A DNA stretch of 8,009 nt. Source: Geobacter sp. UBA2189 (lineage in GTDB: Bacteria; Desulfobacterota; Desulfuromonadia; Geobacterales; Pseudopelobacteraceae). The number at the start of each line of letters is the position of its first letter. The first letter of the stretch is position 1. The notes under the pieces are model-generated. The model made no database searches and was not told the DNA's origin. It worked only from the letters and a program-made list of their open reading frames with translations. Where the stretch lies: NCBI GenBank assembly GCA_002328035.1, contig DCVL01000005.1:1-8009 (forward strand), read 5' to 3'. A program made the position numbers and the translations under genes. Positions 6,340-8,009 of the stretch are shown piece by piece.

Positions 6340-8009
6340 ATGGAAAAATTGAGCTTTGAACAACTTGTCGATCTGCCGCAGGTCAGGCAACTGCTGGAAT
6401 CCCACCACCGTCTTTCCGGTATGGCCTACGGCCTGTTTGACAGCAACGAGAATAATCTCATCGCTGTTGGATGGCAGGATATCTGTACCCGCTTTCATCG
6501 GGTGCATCCGGTCACTCTGGAGCGCTGTCGGGAAAGTGATGCCTTTATCAAGGCAGGTCTGTTTGAGCGGAAAGATGACTTTATGGAGTATCGCTGCAAG
6601 AACGGTATGATCGATATCGCCATACCGATCATTATTGACGGTAAACATCTTGCCACTTTTTTCACCGGCCAGTTCTTTTACGACAACGACCTGCCCGACC
6701 GGGATTTTTTTGTCAAACAGGCTGTTGAAATGGGGTTTCCTTCCGATGATTACCTGACCGCCCTTGATCGGGTGCCAGTCTTCAACCGCGAACATGTGCA
6801 AGGCAATCTGCTGTTTCTGTACAATATGGTGTTGATGATGGCGGAGATGGGGATGAAAAATCTTCGTCTGACCCATGAAATGGAAGAACGGCAGGCAGCC
6901 CAGGTACAGCTTGAGGATGAACGGCTGTTGCTGCAGACCCTGATCCAGACCCTGCCGGACCCTGTCTGGCTCAAAGACCCCAACGGTACCTTCCTGGCCT
7001 GCAACGGGGCGTTTGGCCTTCTGTTCAACGACACACCGTCCGGCATTGTCGGGCGCCGAGATGACTATTACGTTGGTGATGAGCTGGCCACCTTTTTCCA
7101 GGAAAAAGACAGGGAGGCGATTGCAGCAGGTAAGTCCAGCACCAATGAAGAATGGCTGACCTACGCCTCAGACGGTCGTCATGTGCTGTGGGAAACCACC
7201 AAAACCCCGGTCTATGATGCCAAAGGCCAGTCCGTGGGGGTGCTTGGCATTGCCCGCGACATCACCAAACACCGACTCCTTGAACAAGAGCTGCGCACCA
7301 AGGAACAGTACCAGCGGGCACTGTTGGACAACTTCCCGTTCATGGTATGGCTGAAGGATACAGACAGCCGTCTTCTGGCCGTTAACCGGCCTTACCTTGA
7401 AGCCGCAGGTCTTGCTGCCGATGCCCCCTATTTTGGTAAAACCGATCTTGACCTTTTCCCCGCTGATCTGGCGGAAGGTTTTCGTGCCGATGACAGGGAA
7501 GTCATGGCTACCGGGCAGCAAAAGACGGTAGAAGAGCTGGTTGGTACGCCTGGTCACCTGCGCTGGCACGAAACCTACAAGGCGCCGGTATTGGATGCCG
7601 ACGGCAACCTGCTGGGTACGGTGGGATTTGCCCGTGACATTACCGACCGCAAGCAGTCTGAACAGCGGTTGCAGTTGATGAGCTTTGCCCTTGATCATGT
7701 TGCTGAGGCAGCTATCCTTGTTAACGAACAAGGGCAGCTCAAGTATGTTAACGAAGGAGCCTGTCGAACTCTGGGCTACAGCCGTGATGAACTGCTTGGG
7801 ATACTGCATGTGGCTGATTTTGATCCTGACTGGCCTGCCGATGCCTGGTCCGGCTACTGGCAGGAACTGCAGAAGATCAAGTCCCACACCTTTGAAGGGC
7901 GGCACAAGGCCAAAGATGGCCATATCTTCCCTGTGGAGATCAACGCCAACTACTTTGAATTCTGCGGTCAGGGGTACAACCTCGGGCTGGTACGGGATAT
8001 CACTGAACG
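6340..8009 (+). CDS. PocR-domain and multi-PAS sensor protein (runs off right edge)
   Basis: A single frame is open from ATG 6340 to the right edge: 556 complete codons and no stop. Residues about 5-170 match the PocR ligand-binding domain, with LVDLPQVRQLLESHHRLSG, GWQDICTRFHRVHP, ERCRESDAF, EYRCKNGMIDIAIPI and FFTGQFF. Cys49, Cys63 and Cys86 are at the usual conserved places. A charged, helical linker (about 174-197) follows. Then come three PAS domains with their PAC ends: about 196-310 (LPDPVWLKDPNG to GIARDITK), about 322-440 (FPFMVWLKDTDS to GFARDITDRK) and about 445-556 (AAILVNEQGQ to LVRDITE). The output domain is outside the window; a histidine kinase or a diguanylate cyclase would be typical. 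No membrane segment is seen, so the protein looks cytosolic. PocR domains are predicted to sense simple hydrocarbon derivatives such as propanediol, which fits the aldehyde module nearby. The next in-frame stop upstream is at 6307, and the ribosome-binding site is weak (GCGGAA about 6 bases before the ATG). Confidence 0.9.
   Translation, partial: MEKLSFEQLVDLPQVRQLLESHHRLSGMAYGLFDSNENNLIAVGWQDICTRFHRVHPVTLERCRESDAFIKAGLFERKDDFMEYRCKNGMIDIAIPIIIDGKHLATFFTGQFFYDNDLPDRDFFVKQAVEMGFPSDDYLTALDRVPVFNREHVQGNLLFLYNMVLMMAEMGMKNLRLTHEMEERQAAQVQLEDERLLLQTLIQTLPDPVWLKDPNGTFLACNGAFGLLFNDTPSGIVGRRDDYYVGDELATFFQEKDREAIAAGKSSTNEEWLTYASDGRHVLWETTKTPVYDAKGQSVGVLGIARDITKHRLLEQELRTKEQYQRALLDNFPFMVWLKDTDSRLLAVNRPYLEAAGLAADAPYFGKTDLDLFPADLAEGFRADDREVMATGQQKTVEELVGTPGHLRWHETYKAPVLDADGNLLGTVGFARDITDRKQSEQRLQLMSFALDHVAEAAILVNEQGQLKYVNEGACRTLGYSRDELLGILHVADFDPDWPADAWSGYWQELQKIKSHTFEGRHKAKDGHIFPVEINANYFEFCGQGYNLGLVRDITE

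Noticed and set aside
6274..6876. Minus-strand open frame of 200 codons
   Set aside because: It is antisense to the PocR domain, whose plus-strand frame has clear conserved motifs and remains open for 556 codons.
7168..7923. Minus-strand open frame of 251 codons
   Set aside because: It is antisense to the PAS domains; the translation is Gln/His-rich with no recognisable fold, as expected of a shadow frame.

Overview
The window looks like a chromosomal segment of a Gram-negative, anaerobic deltaproteobacterium of the Geobacter/Pelobacter (Desulfuromonadales) kind. This rests on the combination of genes (a sigma54 activator of the AcoR type, an NAD(P) aldehyde dehydrogenase, a CxxC DUF1858-like protein, an outer-membrane beta-barrel protein and a PocR-PAS sensor) and on the style of the proteins. 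It is an inference, not proof of species.

Layout. Bases 1-301 (minus strand) are the N-terminal part of an insertion-sequence transposase that runs off the left edge, with its upstream IS end somewhere in about 308-430. Bases 564-3298 (minus strand) form a gene cluster read right to left: aldehyde dehydrogenase (1823-3298), a strong hairpin terminator/attenuator (1769-1813), a 70-residue DUF1858-like CxxC protein (1541-1753), a DUF3034-like outer-membrane protein (658-1503), and a second rho-independent terminator (561-594). Bases 3299-3646 are a divergent control region. It holds a near-consensus sigma54 -24/-12 promoter facing the dehydrogenase, a cluster of TGTAACA palindromes that look like the activator-binding site, and a sigma70-type promoter facing the regulator. 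Bases 3647-5587 (plus strand) encode the AcoR/DhaR-like sigma54 activator. Bases 5588-6339 carry no intact gene. They hold the N-terminal relic of an ISL3-like transposase (in frame, but broken by a stop at codon 22 and losing homology after about 53 codons), a long perfect-but-one inverted repeat, and a 20-bp-spaced direct repeat. From 6340 to the right edge (plus strand) runs one uninterrupted reading frame of 556 codons that has no stop in the window: a PocR-domain sensor followed by three PAS domains, whose output domain lies beyond the edge.

How it fits together. The most coherent reading is an aldehyde/alcohol-utilisation module. The activator senses a small carbonyl or alcohol-related effector through its GAF domain, binds the TGTAACA sites about 150-190 bp from the sigma54 promoter, and switches on the dehydrogenase. 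The terminator inside the cluster would pass a reduced amount of transcript to the CxxC protein and the beta-barrel protein. PocR domains are predicted to sense simple hydrocarbon derivatives such as propanediol, so the neighbouring PocR-PAS protein may respond to related substrates. IS sequences lie on both sides of the module (left edge and 5750-5908), which hints at past rearrangement. I see no tRNA, rRNA or CRISPR array, and no clear novel defence or mobile system.
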